DNA from: Paenibacillus azoreducens | GTDB lineage: Bacteria; Bacillota; Bacilli; Paenibacillales; Paenibacillaceae | Reading direction: 5' to 3' | DNA: 64,000 nt | Assembly: GCF_021654775.1 (NCBI RefSeq) | Contig: NZ_AP025343.1 | Location: 5,609,501 to 5,673,500, forward strand | Shown here: piece by piece, positions 45,306 to 53,835 of the stretch | Layout of the letters: each line of letters begins with the position of its first letter | Numbering within the stretch: position 1 is the first letter of the stretch | Translations under genes and position numbers: made by a program | The notes under the pieces: model-generated | Seen by the model: the letters and a program-made list of their open reading frames with translations, nothing else | What the model was told of the DNA's origin: nothing | The model's database searches: none

Positions 45306-45341
45306 TCATACCATGAAGTCGCAAAAAACTCTTTAATTTGT
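45306..45341. repeat. 36-bp dispersed repeat, copy 2
   Basis: Exact copy of the 36 bases at 39594-39629, here 14 bases downstream of the MMPL gene's 3' end. Confidence 0.9.
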
Positions 45342-45354
45342 GAAATCAAGCCCC

Positions 45355-47580
45355 TTAGGAGTTTTCGTCCGCTTTAGGCTTCGGCTTCGCAAGAGAGGAT
45401 AAAAATCCGGGAAGCCACCAATTTGCCTTGCCCAAAAGCTTCATTAAGGAAGGCACCAGCAAAATGCGGACAACCGTAACATCGATCAGCACGGAGGCGG
45501 TTAATCCCAGCCCGAGCGCTTTCATCAGTTCGTTATCCGTAAACATGAAGGCCCCGGCCACAACGGCCAGAATAAGCGCCGCTCCAGTGATCATCCCGCC
45601 GGTTCTTTGCAGGCCGATAGCCGTGCTGCGTTCGTTATTTCCTTCTTTGGAATAAGCCTCCGCAATCCGGGACAACATCATGACTTCATAATCCATGGAG
45701 ATGCCGAACACAACGCAAAAAATAAGAATCGGCAGAACGGCGAATACGCTGCCCGTATATGTCACCTGAAGCAGACCTGCTCCATATCCATGCTGAAAAA
45801 CAAGCGTGACAAGCCCAAAGCTCGCCCCGAGGCTCAGCAAATTCATGACAACCGCTTTAAGCGGAAGCACGATCGAGCGGAAAGCGGCAAATAAAACAAT
45901 ATAAGTTACGGACAGCACAGTGACAAGCACATAGGGAAGGCCGCCTTGAATTCGGTCCATAATATCCAGCTTGTACGCCGGAGAACCCGTTACGTCAATT
46001 TGCATCCCCTCCGGCGGGCTCTGACGAATGTCCCGAACCAGTCTTACAGTGGCCGGAGCGTCTTCCCCTTGTTCAGGAACAACAATGATAATAGCGGCTT
46101 TATCCAGAGCTGCATGCCGTTTCTCCACTTCAGCCTTCAATTCAGGACTGATGTTATCCACGCCATCCCTCAGGAAACTCGCATAACTCTCCACATGATG
46201 CACGCCAGGAAGATGCTGCAAACGGGATACATATGATTTAACCAGCCGAATGGAACGCGGATCGTCATAGGATTGATCCAGTTCTGCGGCAATGATGATG
46301 GCATTGGCCTCTTTCATGTCGTAAGCCTTTTTCATCAAATCGGCCCCGTACCTGGAATCATACGAAGGGGGCAGCACCTCCGCGGAGGGAATCCCGAGCT
46401 TCATATGCAGAGCCGGCGTCATTGCCAACAGCAGCGCCGCCGTAACGACAGCCGCAATGATCCCCGGACGCGACATGATAAGTTCCGAGATGCGTACCCA
46501 AATGACGCTGCCGGAACTGCCTCTGTTTCCATCCTTTGCCCGGGAACGGACCGGCCATGCGAATATCCGCCGCCCTAAGATCGCCAGAAGAGCGGGCAGC
46601 AGCGTGCAGGCAGCCAGCACCGACACCAATACGACAAGCATCCCGCCAAACGCCAGCGACCGGAAAACGGGAAGCCGGACAAATCCCAAGGCGAGCATGC
46701 CCGTCATCACGGCCGCGCCGGAATAAAAAACGGATCTCCCGGCCGTCCGGCAAGCCGCAACCAGTGCGGCTTCAACCGGCTGGCTTCCCAGTTCCTCCCG
46801 AAACCGGCTCACTATAAACAAGGCGTAGTCAATGCCAACAGCCAAACCAAGCATCGTGACCATATTGGGCAAAAAATTGCTGAGCGGAATGCCTTGCGCC
46901 GCTACAAAATAAAGGCTGCCCATCGTAACAGCAACGCTCCCGATACCGACAACAATCGGCAGGAGTGCCGCGGGAATCGTCCCGAACAGGAACAGAAGAA
47001 TAATAAGAGCGGCCGGGATCCCGAAGGCCTCCGCCCGGACGATGTCATGTCTGACGGCGCTGCTCATATCGTGATACACGGCCAAATTACCGGTTATATA
47101 CGTTTTCGCTCCGTTAATCGAAGGGACGGCAGCCTTGATCTCCTCGAAATGCGAGAGAGCCTGGTTAGCATTTTCTTTAAGCAGGACCGTGTAGGACACG
47201 ATCCCATCCTCGCCCGCATACCGGGTGACAATACTTTCATACATATCCGACACAAATGGCTGCTCCCGCAGCGGAGCCAGCTCTTCCCAAATTTTCGACT
47301 TTGCTTCGAATGTGGTCAGATTCTGGCCCGATGTGCTTTGGATGACGATATCAAGCGATGCCGCGGACAACCCTAGCTTTTCTTCAAGAAGAGCAATCCC
47401 GCGGACGGAAGAACTGCCGTTTGGCGTAAATCCGGTGTCCTGAAGCATGGATGGCGTCCGGATGGCAAAAAAGCCAAGACAAACGATTAAAAAGACCCAT
47501 GCCGAAACGACAGCCCACCGGTAGCGGAAAATGATGCTTCCCCACTGCCGGACGGATGCTTTCTTCTGTCGCTCCTTCAT
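45355..47580 (-). CDS. MMPL-family RND transporter
   Basis: A 741-residue transporter with two MMPL halves: an N-terminal helix (about 15-35), an extracellular domain, five helices (about 175-335), a second set starting near 372, a second extracellular domain, and five C-terminal helices (about 555-725). The motifs GLAVGIDYALFIVSRFREEL and FGISMDYEVMMLSRIAEAY mark the paired GxxxDY transmembrane segments that carry protons. Relatives export lipids or drugs; the substrate is unknown. GGAGGAAGATCC precedes the ATG. It lies 12 bases after the HD-GYP gene and is probably co-transcribed with it. Confidence 0.88.
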   Translation of the reverse strand: MKERQKKASVRQWGSIIFRYRWAVVSAWVFLIVCLGFFAIRTPSMLQDTGFTPNGSSSVRGIALLEEKLGLSAASLDIVIQSTSGQNLTTFEAKSKIWEELAPLREQPFVSDMYESIVTRYAGEDGIVSYTVLLKENANQALSHFEEIKAAVPSINGAKTYITGNLAVYHDMSSAVRHDIVRAEAFGIPAALIILLFLFGTIPAALLPIVVGIGSVAVTMGSLYFVAAQGIPLSNFLPNMVTMLGLAVGIDYALFIVSRFREELGSQPVEAALVAACRTAGRSVFYSGAAVMTGMLALGFVRLPVFRSLAFGGMLVVLVSVLAACTLLPALLAILGRRIFAWPVRSRAKDGNRGSSGSVIWVRISELIMSRPGIIAAVVTAALLLAMTPALHMKLGIPSAEVLPPSYDSRYGADLMKKAYDMKEANAIIIAAELDQSYDDPRSIRLVKSYVSRLQHLPGVHHVESYASFLRDGVDNISPELKAEVEKRHAALDKAAIIIVVPEQGEDAPATVRLVRDIRQSPPEGMQIDVTGSPAYKLDIMDRIQGGLPYVLVTVLSVTYIVLFAAFRSIVLPLKAVVMNLLSLGASFGLVTLVFQHGYGAGLLQVTYTGSVFAVLPILIFCVVFGISMDYEVMMLSRIAEAYSKEGNNERSTAIGLQRTGGMITGAALILAVVAGAFMFTDNELMKALGLGLTASVLIDVTVVRILLVPSLMKLLGKANWWLPGFLSSLAKPKPKADENS

Positions 47581-47592
47581 GGATCTTCCTCC

Positions 47593-48702
47593 TTAATGCT
47601 CTAAAGAAATCGGTTCTGCATCCGAGCCGTCCACATCCGTAATAATAACGGACAGCTTTTTTGCGAGATCCATCTCGTAAGGTACATGCAGACTTTGCCC
47701 TTCCGCATCGCCCAAAATACGCACAACCGGCCGGTGCGGCATGTTCGGATGAATGCGGGACACCACGGCGGTTTCGCCTGTGCTTAATTTGACTGTTAAT
47801 CCGGGCGGATAAATGGCTACCTTATCCCGGAACAGCTCCAGTTTTTTCTGATCGTAAAGCGTTCCCGATCCTGTATACAGAACCTCTATGGCCTGATGAG
47901 GCAGCATAGCGGGTCTATAAACACGATGCGAGGTCATGGCGTCATAGGAATCCGCAAGCGCCACCCACTGGGCGTACTCATGAATGTCATTTCCCTTTAT
48001 GCCGCGCGGATACCCGCTTCCATTCAGCCGTTCATGATGCTGGTATGCGCAGTGGGCCGCCAAAAGCGGGATGTTGGGCTCATCCTTCAATATTTTATAT
48101 CCGATTTCCGCATGGGCTTGCATCAATTTATATTCTTCATCCGTCAGCTTCTGGGGTTTGGCCAGCACCCGCTGCGGAATCTGTGTTTTCCCGATATCAT
48201 GTAAAAGGGCCCCGAGGCCCAGCACAATCAGCTGCTGCTCTGTATATCCGTTTGCAATCCCGAGAACAAGCGCATATACGCACACATTCAGGGAATGCTT
48301 GTATAAATAATGGTCGGCGGTATTCATATCCATCAGAAAAATCATGCTTTCTTCTTGCGAGCTGACGTCGCAGAGGATTGCTTCCATCATTTTCGTAAAA
48401 TCTTTACCCAAATGAAGGTACCCTTTGGTGATTTTCGAGGATTCGGACAGGCTTTGAAAATTTTTGCGGATACTTTGCAAAGCGCTGCGGCGCGTTTCTT
48501 CATGAAGCATTTCCGGAATATGGATACCTTCCGTCAGGCCGTCTTCGACATAAATATAACCGATGTCCAGTTCAATGAGGCGCCGTATCAGCGAAGTCGT
48601 CAGTTCTACGCCATCTGCCAAAAGAACAATTCCCTCGTCGCTGTATATTTTTTTGGCGATCCTCATCCCTTCCTGAAGCTTACGAACGGGAACCAACCGC
48701 AA
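47593..48702 (-). CDS. HD-GYP domain protein (c-di-GMP phosphodiesterase-like)
   Basis: A 369-residue protein. The N-terminal part (1-75) is the DUF3391-like beta-alpha segment usual in this family; the HD-GYP domain (about 130-300) has HSLNVCVYALVLG, LLHDIGKTQIP, HAEIGYKIL and HHERLNGSGYPRG, so the HD metal residues and the GYP motif are intact. It could degrade cyclic di-GMP to GMP. The start is TTG at 48702 with AGGAGAGG upstream. The gene precedes the MMPL transporter by 12 bases. Confidence 0.88.
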   Translation of the reverse strand: MRLVPVRKLQEGMRIAKKIYSDEGIVLLADGVELTTSLIRRLIELDIGYIYVEDGLTEGIHIPEMLHEETRRSALQSIRKNFQSLSESSKITKGYLHLGKDFTKMMEAILCDVSSQEESMIFLMDMNTADHYLYKHSLNVCVYALVLGIANGYTEQQLIVLGLGALLHDIGKTQIPQRVLAKPQKLTDEEYKLMQAHAEIGYKILKDEPNIPLLAAHCAYQHHERLNGSGYPRGIKGNDIHEYAQWVALADSYDAMTSHRVYRPAMLPHQAIEVLYTGSGTLYDQKKLELFRDKVAIYPPGLTVKLSTGETAVVSRIHPNMPHRPVVRILGDAEGQSLHVPYEMDLAKKLSVIITDVDGSDAEPISLEH

Positions 48703-48721
48703 GGCTATCCTCTCCTACCCT

Positions 48722-48762
48722 GGATAACGGAAGCTTGCCATTGCTTAAAAGCCGCCGTTATC
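48722..48762 (-). promoter_or_regulatory. Structured leader upstream of the HD-GYP gene
   Basis: GGATAACGG (48722-48730) and CCGTTATCC (48754-48762) form a perfect 9-bp stem 20 bases before the HD-GYP start, with GCTTttAAGC inside on the minus strand. Function unknown; it could be an attenuator or an operator. Confidence 0.4.
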
Positions 48763-48843
48763 CGCCTAATCTGTCAATTCAATGATTTCTGCCATTTTTT
48801 CAGGAGAACCTAACCTTTGGCCTCAAGGAAACGAAAAGCGAAA

Positions 48844-49671
48844 TCAACGCATAATAAAGAGCCAGAACACGATCGCCAAAATAAACCGATATATCGCAAA
48901 ATGGGTCAACCGTATTTTTTGAATCAATTTCATGAATGCAAGAACGACGACGTATGCGACCACAAACGCAACAATAAATCCGATCGCGAACAGGCCAAGC
49001 GTATCTTTGGTCAGGTTCTGATAGGAATCCAGCATTTCGTAACCGGATGCCGCAACCATGATCGGAATAGCCATCAAAAATGAGAAGTCGGCGGAGGCTT
49101 TATAGCTGGCTCCTGCCAGCATCCCGCCGGCAATCGTCGAACCCGAGCGCGAGAATCCCGGCCACAACACGGACAGGATTTGATAGATCCCGATCAAAAA
49201 TACCTGCTTGTAGCTTAGGTCATCCATTGTTTCCGCAGTAACTCTAGCCTTGCTTCTATTAAACCATTCCGCAAAAATCATAAACACGCCGCCGGCTACT
49301 AAAGCCCAAATGACGGTGCTGGCACTGAACAGGCTTTTGATAAAATCCCTGGCAAAAAACGCAACGATAAGTGCAGGCGCAATGCCGATGATGACATGCA
49401 GCAAATTCAGGCGCTTACGCGGAACAAGGCTGGTCTCTCTGCCATTCATTCTTTTGATGCCGAACAAATCCAGGATGCGGCGCCAGTATACCAGCGTAAT
49501 GGCCAGGATCGCTCCCAACTGAATGACGACCTCGAATGTTTTCATAACCGGATCTTGATCATTGTAGCCGAGCAGCTTCGATGTCAAGATCATGTGACCG
49601 GTGGAAGATACGGGAATGAACTCCGTCAATCCCTCCACGATCCCTAGTATAACCGCCGTTATTGTATCCAT
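48844..49671 (-). CDS. uppP: Undecaprenyl-diphosphatase UppP (BacA)
   Basis: A 275-residue membrane phosphatase with the signature VEGLTEFIPVSSTGHMIL and PGFSRSGSTIAGGML, plus eight helices. It recycles undecaprenyl pyrophosphate for peptidoglycan synthesis and confers bacitracin resistance. GGGGAGGAAGCA precedes the ATG. A single-gene unit, with YunD upstream. Confidence 0.95.
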   Translation of the reverse strand: MDTITAVILGIVEGLTEFIPVSSTGHMILTSKLLGYNDQDPVMKTFEVVIQLGAILAITLVYWRRILDLFGIKRMNGRETSLVPRKRLNLLHVIIGIAPALIVAFFARDFIKSLFSASTVIWALVAGGVFMIFAEWFNRSKARVTAETMDDLSYKQVFLIGIYQILSVLWPGFSRSGSTIAGGMLAGASYKASADFSFLMAIPIMVAASGYEMLDSYQNLTKDTLGLFAIGFIVAFVVAYVVVLAFMKLIQKIRLTHFAIYRFILAIVFWLFIMR

Positions 49672-49713
49672 TGCTTCCTCCCCACAGGAAATCTTATAGA
49701 GGTTGGACGCCCA

Positions 49714-51150
49714 CTAATGGGCTTTTACCCATCTGACACGTTCACTTTCGTCAAGGGCTCCCGGACGCTGCAGCTCCAGGCGGAGCAGATCGCGGAGGAA
49801 ATCCGGCAGCATGAAGCGCGGATTCTCCCCCAATGCGATGCTCTCGTAGCCAATGCCGAACGTAAACATATCAAGCGTTCCAACCTCATATTCTCGCTCG
49901 TCCTCAAGCGGTTCTCCCATAAACATAATTTGGACAATCCTATCATAAGGGATACGGCCCGCATCATACAAGACTTCCAAGCCATCAACCGCGATATTGC
50001 CCAAAATTTCCCCACGGAAACCAAAGCCGACGATTGCTCGGCCCCAAAATTCGGGAAGCAGGCTTTCTTCCAGGGAGCGGCGGATATGCTTGCCCTTCAG
50101 CCTGATGACGCATGGATTAACCGGCGATGGGCAAAGCGTATGCAGCATCCCCGCCGATACTTCGCCTTTCGGAAGTCCGGCCAGCAGCTGACCTGTGTTG
50201 ACGAGCGCTATTTCAGTCCGGGTATACTGGCGGACGGCCTGCGCCAGCAGATTTCCGAACGGGGACTCCTCCATATGGCTCAGCTGCAGCTCCCGGTCGG
50301 TAACAGCCACAGCTTCACTTAACGCTTCTTCCGCATGCGCGCGGTGTCGGGCTAGAGCAGCGTCAACCGTTTCATCCAACATATTCGTATCCACGGACAC
50401 ACAGCAGCCCTCCGTCATACGGTAGCTTCCGTTCGGCTGTTCTTCCATCCGGATCCGGCCCACATAATTTCCGAACTTACCGGCTCCGCAGACCGCCGTA
50501 TTTCCAATCTGAAGCGGTTTTTCAAGCAGATGATGGGTATGGCCGCCCAATATTAGATCGATGCCTTCAAGCCGCTCTGCAAGCTTCTCGTCGGACGCTA
50601 GCCCGAGATGGGACAGCAGGATGACAATATCAGCTTGCTGACGCAGGGCTTTCACCTCCTGCTTGATTGCCGTCTCAGGATCAAGCGCTTTAAGCCCCAA
50701 CAGTTCATAAAAAGCCGCAAACGGCGCCGTAGCCCCCGTTAAACCGATCTTGACGCCACCTTTGTCAATGATGGTATGCTTCTTCATCCATGAAGGGGGA
50801 GCGCCTGTCGCTATCTCCAAAATATTGCAGCACACCACCTGTGCCTGCAGCTTCGCATAAGCGATGCCCAAATCCTCGGGCGTCAGCGTCAGCCCCTCAT
50901 TATTTCCTATTGTAATTACGTCGTATCCCGTCAGATTCAGAATGTCGACATTGGCCGCGCCCATCGTACCTTCGGTTTCCACCGCCGTCCGGTCCATATG
51001 ATCCCCGATATCCACCGTCAAGATAGGCTCTCCATTCGCCGCTTTACGCTGACTGGCTATATATGCCGCGATGGAGCTCACTTTTTCGAAATGGCTGTGT
51101 ATATCATTCGTATGCAATATCGTAACTGTTTTTGGCTTGTTGTGCTGCAT
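49714..51150 (-). CDS. yunD: Metallophosphoesterase / 5'-nucleotidase-like protein (YunD type)
   Basis: A 478-residue cytoplasmic protein (no signal peptide). The N-terminal metallophosphoesterase domain shows TNDIHSHFE, VDIGDHMDR, GNNEG, LSHLGLASD and GGHTHHLLE; the C-terminal part is the 5'-nucleotidase domain (FGNLLAQAVRQYT, ALVNTGQLLAGLPKGE). It resembles YunD of B. subtilis. The substrate could be a nucleotide or a related phosphate ester. GGAAGGAC precedes the ATG. It is 42 bases upstream of uppP on the same strand. Confidence 0.85.
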   Translation of the reverse strand: MQHNKPKTVTILHTNDIHSHFEKVSSIAAYIASQRKAANGEPILTVDIGDHMDRTAVETEGTMGAANVDILNLTGYDVITIGNNEGLTLTPEDLGIAYAKLQAQVVCCNILEIATGAPPSWMKKHTIIDKGGVKIGLTGATAPFAAFYELLGLKALDPETAIKQEVKALRQQADIVILLSHLGLASDEKLAERLEGIDLILGGHTHHLLEKPLQIGNTAVCGAGKFGNYVGRIRMEEQPNGSYRMTEGCCVSVDTNMLDETVDAALARHRAHAEEALSEAVAVTDRELQLSHMEESPFGNLLAQAVRQYTRTEIALVNTGQLLAGLPKGEVSAGMLHTLCPSPVNPCVIRLKGKHIRRSLEESLLPEFWGRAIVGFGFRGEILGNIAVDGLEVLYDAGRIPYDRIVQIMFMGEPLEDEREYEVGTLDMFTFGIGYESIALGENPRFMLPDFLRDLLRLELQRPGALDESERVRWVKAH

Positions 51151-51282
51151 GGATAAAGTCCTTCCTTTCTTTCCGGGTACAATCAGTTACAACCAATTCC
51201 TTTTGTCCGGGCAAGCTGGCCCTCTAGGGGATAAGCATAACATTTTCAAAGCGGATATGGTATATTGAAGAGACATTAAAAT

Positions 51283-51404
51283 CCCCCGCAAAGAGTATCG
51301 GAAAGAAGTAAGGGCGCCTCTCAAAGAGGGGCGCTTTTGCGGAGCAAAAAGTACTGAGTGACGTATTGCCTTCGAAGCTTATACTGGTTACTTGCGGGGA
51401 TCCC
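51283..51404 (+). repeat. Dispersed palindromic element, long form
   Basis: CCCCCGCAAAG at one end and CTTGCGGGGATCCC at the other, with the internal hairpin GCGCCTCTC / GAGGGGCGC. It is about 122 bp and nearly identical in its first 80 bases to 5335-5455. It sits between the divergent yunD and MoaD-MoaE genes. Confidence 0.85.
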
Positions 51405-51438
51405 TGATATTAGATCATCAATGTTTGAGGTGAAAAAT

Positions 51439-52161
51439 ATGCTTCTGCGCATTCAATTGTTTGCGGGTCTTGCAGAACGTCTGCAAACCTCGGTTCTTTC
51501 CTACTCCACCCCGCGATCCGAAATAACGGCGGATGAATTGAAAATAGAGCTGTCCAATTCTTTTCCGGAGGCTGCGTCTTTGATCTCCGTTTCTTTTGTC
51601 GCCGTAAATCAGGAATATGCTCCAGGGGACTACCTTATTACGGAAGATGCGGAAATTGCGCTGATCCCTCCGGTATCGGGTGGAGATGGACGCGAGCCCG
51701 TTTGCGCTCAATCCAAGGACGGCCTCTTTTGCATTACCGATCAGCCTTTGTCGGTCGATGAAGTCACCTCCAAGGTGCTGCATCCGAATCATGGCGCAAT
51801 CCTCTCCTTTATCGGTACGACACGTGAAATGACCGGCGCACAGCGCACCGTGCATTTGGAATATGAGGCCTATATCCCCATGGCATTAGCCCAGCTTGAA
51901 GCCATCGGCAAAGATATTGATACCCGCTGGCCGGGAACCTTATGCGCGATTTCGCACCGGATCGGCAAGGTCGACATTATGGAGACAAGCGTCATCATCG
52001 CCGTATCTACCGGGCACCGGGAAGATTGCTACGAAGCAAGCCGGTATGCCATCGAAAAATTGAAGCAAGCCGTCCCAATTTGGAAGAAAGAAGTTTGGGA
52101 CGATGGCTCCGAATGGAAGGGTCATCAAAAAGGGCCCTGGGACCCAACCGCAAGCCTATAG
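51439..52161 (+). CDS. MoaD-MoaE fusion, molybdopterin synthase
   Basis: About 240 residues. Residues 1-82 are MoaD, the ubiquitin-like sulfur carrier (IQLFAGLAERL, ending IPPVSGG); residues 95-240 are MoaE, the catalytic subunit (GAILSFIGTTREM, LEYEAYIPMALAQLEAIG, ISHRIGKVDI, PIWKKEVWDDGSEWKG). Molybdopterin synthase adds two sulfurs to precursor Z. MoaD normally ends in the Gly-Gly that carries the thiocarboxylate; here G81-G82 is internal, so cleavage would be needed. I start at the ATG at 51439 (GAGGTG upstream), since the frame's earlier start at 51358 covers the repeat element. No other moa gene is in the window. Confidence 0.9.
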   Translation: MLLRIQLFAGLAERLQTSVLSYSTPRSEITADELKIELSNSFPEAASLISVSFVAVNQEYAPGDYLITEDAEIALIPPVSGGDGREPVCAQSKDGLFCITDQPLSVDEVTSKVLHPNHGAILSFIGTTREMTGAQRTVHLEYEAYIPMALAQLEAIGKDIDTRWPGTLCAISHRIGKVDIMETSVIIAVSTGHREDCYEASRYAIEKLKQAVPIWKKEVWDDGSEWKGHQKGPWDPTASL

Positions 52162-52253
52162 TTCTAGCACATTTGCATTGTCAATCCATTTTTTTCTTGT
52201 TATGATAGTTGGTAACAGATGTCGAATTTTGAAGAAACGGAGTGACGTTTTGC

Positions 52254-53303
52254 TTGAAAGTGCATGTCACAGACTTAAAACCAGGCGATCGGCTGCTTGC
52301 GGACACATTTAATGAAGCAGGTCTTCACGTTCTGCAGCAAGGAACGGAGCTAAAAGAGGAAGAGATTCACAAGCTGATGCAGCACGGCGTGGACTATGTA
52401 GACATTGAGCCTGCCGTTCAACAACCTGCTATCGCAATGATCCATACGCAGCAGTACGAACTCTTGCAAAAGACCAAGCCTTATCTTGAGCAGGCCGTAG
52501 ACGGATTCGAGTCCATGTACTTGGAAGCGTTAGCAACAGGCCGCTTTAATGAAGGCGTGGTCGATGATATTATGGAGCCCTTGGTCGATCAATTAAAAGA
52601 GCATAAAGATATCGTGTCCCTTATGCTCTGCATTGACCAAAACGACGATTATACCTATATCCATTCGATGCAGGTAGGGATTCTTTCCTACTATATCGCG
52701 TCCTGGCTCGGATTCTCCAAGGAGGAAGCCTATGAAGCAGGCAGGGCTGGCTATCTCCATGACATCGGCAAATGTCAAATTCCCGGCAGTCTGCTAAACA
52801 AACCGGGCAAGCTGACGTTTGAAGAATTCGAAGAAATGAAAAAACATACGATCTACGGGCATGATATCATCTGCAGCTCCACGCCGGACACCATCCCGGC
52901 ACTGGTTGCCCTGCAGCATCACGAACGCGATGACGGAAGCGGATATCCTCATGCGATTGAAAAAAACGAGATCCACCCTTTTTCAAGAATTACAGCCGTG
53001 GCCGACGTATTCAGCGCCATGAGCATGAACCGCGTTTACCAGTCCAAGCAGGAGCTTCTCACCGTCTTGCGCGAGCTCCACACCATGAGTTTTGGCAAAT
53101 TAAGCGCCAATGCTACCCAGGTATTTATCCGCCACATGCTTCCTAACTTCATCGGCAAAAACGTGATTCTTTCAACCGGAGAGAGAGGCACGATCGTTAT
53201 GACCAACCCCGCCGATTTCTTCCGTCCGCTCGTGAACACCGGTGACCGTTTTGTCGATCTCTCCGCTGAGCACGATATCGGGATTGACCAAATTTTCTTA
53301 TAA
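52254..53303 (+). CDS. HD-GYP domain protein
   Basis: About 349 residues: an N-terminal VHVTDLKPGDRLLAD segment of the DUF3391 type, then an HD-GYP domain with HSMQVGILSYYIA, YLHDIGKCQIP, KHTIYGHDI and HHERDDGSGYPHA. The metal-binding HD and GYP motifs are intact. A cyclic di-GMP phosphodiesterase role is likely but not proven. I prefer the TTG at 52254 (GGAGTG upstream; MKVHVTDLKPGD) over the GTG at 52242. It is followed by a terminator; no operon partner. Confidence 0.87.
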   Translation: MKVHVTDLKPGDRLLADTFNEAGLHVLQQGTELKEEEIHKLMQHGVDYVDIEPAVQQPAIAMIHTQQYELLQKTKPYLEQAVDGFESMYLEALATGRFNEGVVDDIMEPLVDQLKEHKDIVSLMLCIDQNDDYTYIHSMQVGILSYYIASWLGFSKEEAYEAGRAGYLHDIGKCQIPGSLLNKPGKLTFEEFEEMKKHTIYGHDIICSSTPDTIPALVALQHHERDDGSGYPHAIEKNEIHPFSRITAVADVFSAMSMNRVYQSKQELLTVLRELHTMSFGKLSANATQVFIRHMLPNFIGKNVILSTGERGTIVMTNPADFFRPLVNTGDRFVDLSAEHDIGIDQIFL

Positions 53304-53321
53304 ATAGAATACCTGAATAGG

Positions 53322-53351
53322 TCCCTGGCAATATGCCCGGGATATTTTTTT
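53322..53351 (+). terminator. Terminator after the HD-GYP gene
   Basis: TCCCtGGC-aatat-GCCcGGGA followed by TATTTTTTT, 18 bases past the stop of the HD-GYP gene. Confidence 0.75.
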
Positions 53352-53377
53352 GCCTTCCATTTCGAATTTGATTCTTG

Positions 53378-53751
53378 CTACTCGGCAAACTTTAGATCCA
53401 TCTGCTTTATCAGTTTAAACCTAATAATTGATGAAATTATAAATAATAGCGTCAAAATCAGGCATAGTATATTAAAGATCATTAGGGTTAACGGCATCCA
53501 CACCAAGATCATATGAAAAGAATAATCGATAAGACATGCATTACTTCTTTCCCATTAGTAACCGTTATTGCGGCCCCCGGAGATTGATCACCTGTCATGA
53601 ACTTAAAAATAATATCCTGCATCTCTTCTGAATGAATAGCATTATTGATTACTTTTCCCGAATATGCATAGATTGAAGTCACTTCAAAGTTAAACAAGAT
53701 GATGAAGGATAATATAAATATAATCACTCTTCTAAATTGAATCATTGCCAT
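53378..53751 (-). pseudogene. Remnant of a secreted beta-lactamase-family serine hydrolase
   Basis: An 80-residue frame starts with a signal-peptide-like helix (FRRVIIFILSFIILFNFEVTSIYAY) and continues FKFMTGDQSPGAAITVTNGKEV, the opening of a class C beta-lactamase/PBP4-like domain, then runs into a stop. In another frame just downstream, 53378-53550 reads as two hydrophobic stretches (FHMILVWMPLTLMIF and LCLILTLLFIISSII) and a short tail, like the C-terminal membrane region of such proteins. The catalytic middle (SxxK, YxN) is missing, so this looks like an internal deletion with a frameshift. Low GC, like the adjacent MerR gene. Confidence 0.6.
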
Positions 53752-53806
53752 TTATCTTTTCATTCCTTTCGAGCGCCTTGGTATATTATTTCTCCTGTAA
53801 AAAACA

Positions 53807-53835
53807 ATAGACCCTTGAGTTGGTCAAGGGTCTAT
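53807..53835 (-). terminator. Terminator overlapping the end of the MerR gene
   Basis: ATAGACCCTTGA-ccaac-TCAAGGGTCTAT on the minus strand, followed by TGTTTTTTA. The stem includes the stop codon of the MerR gene. Confidence 0.9.
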
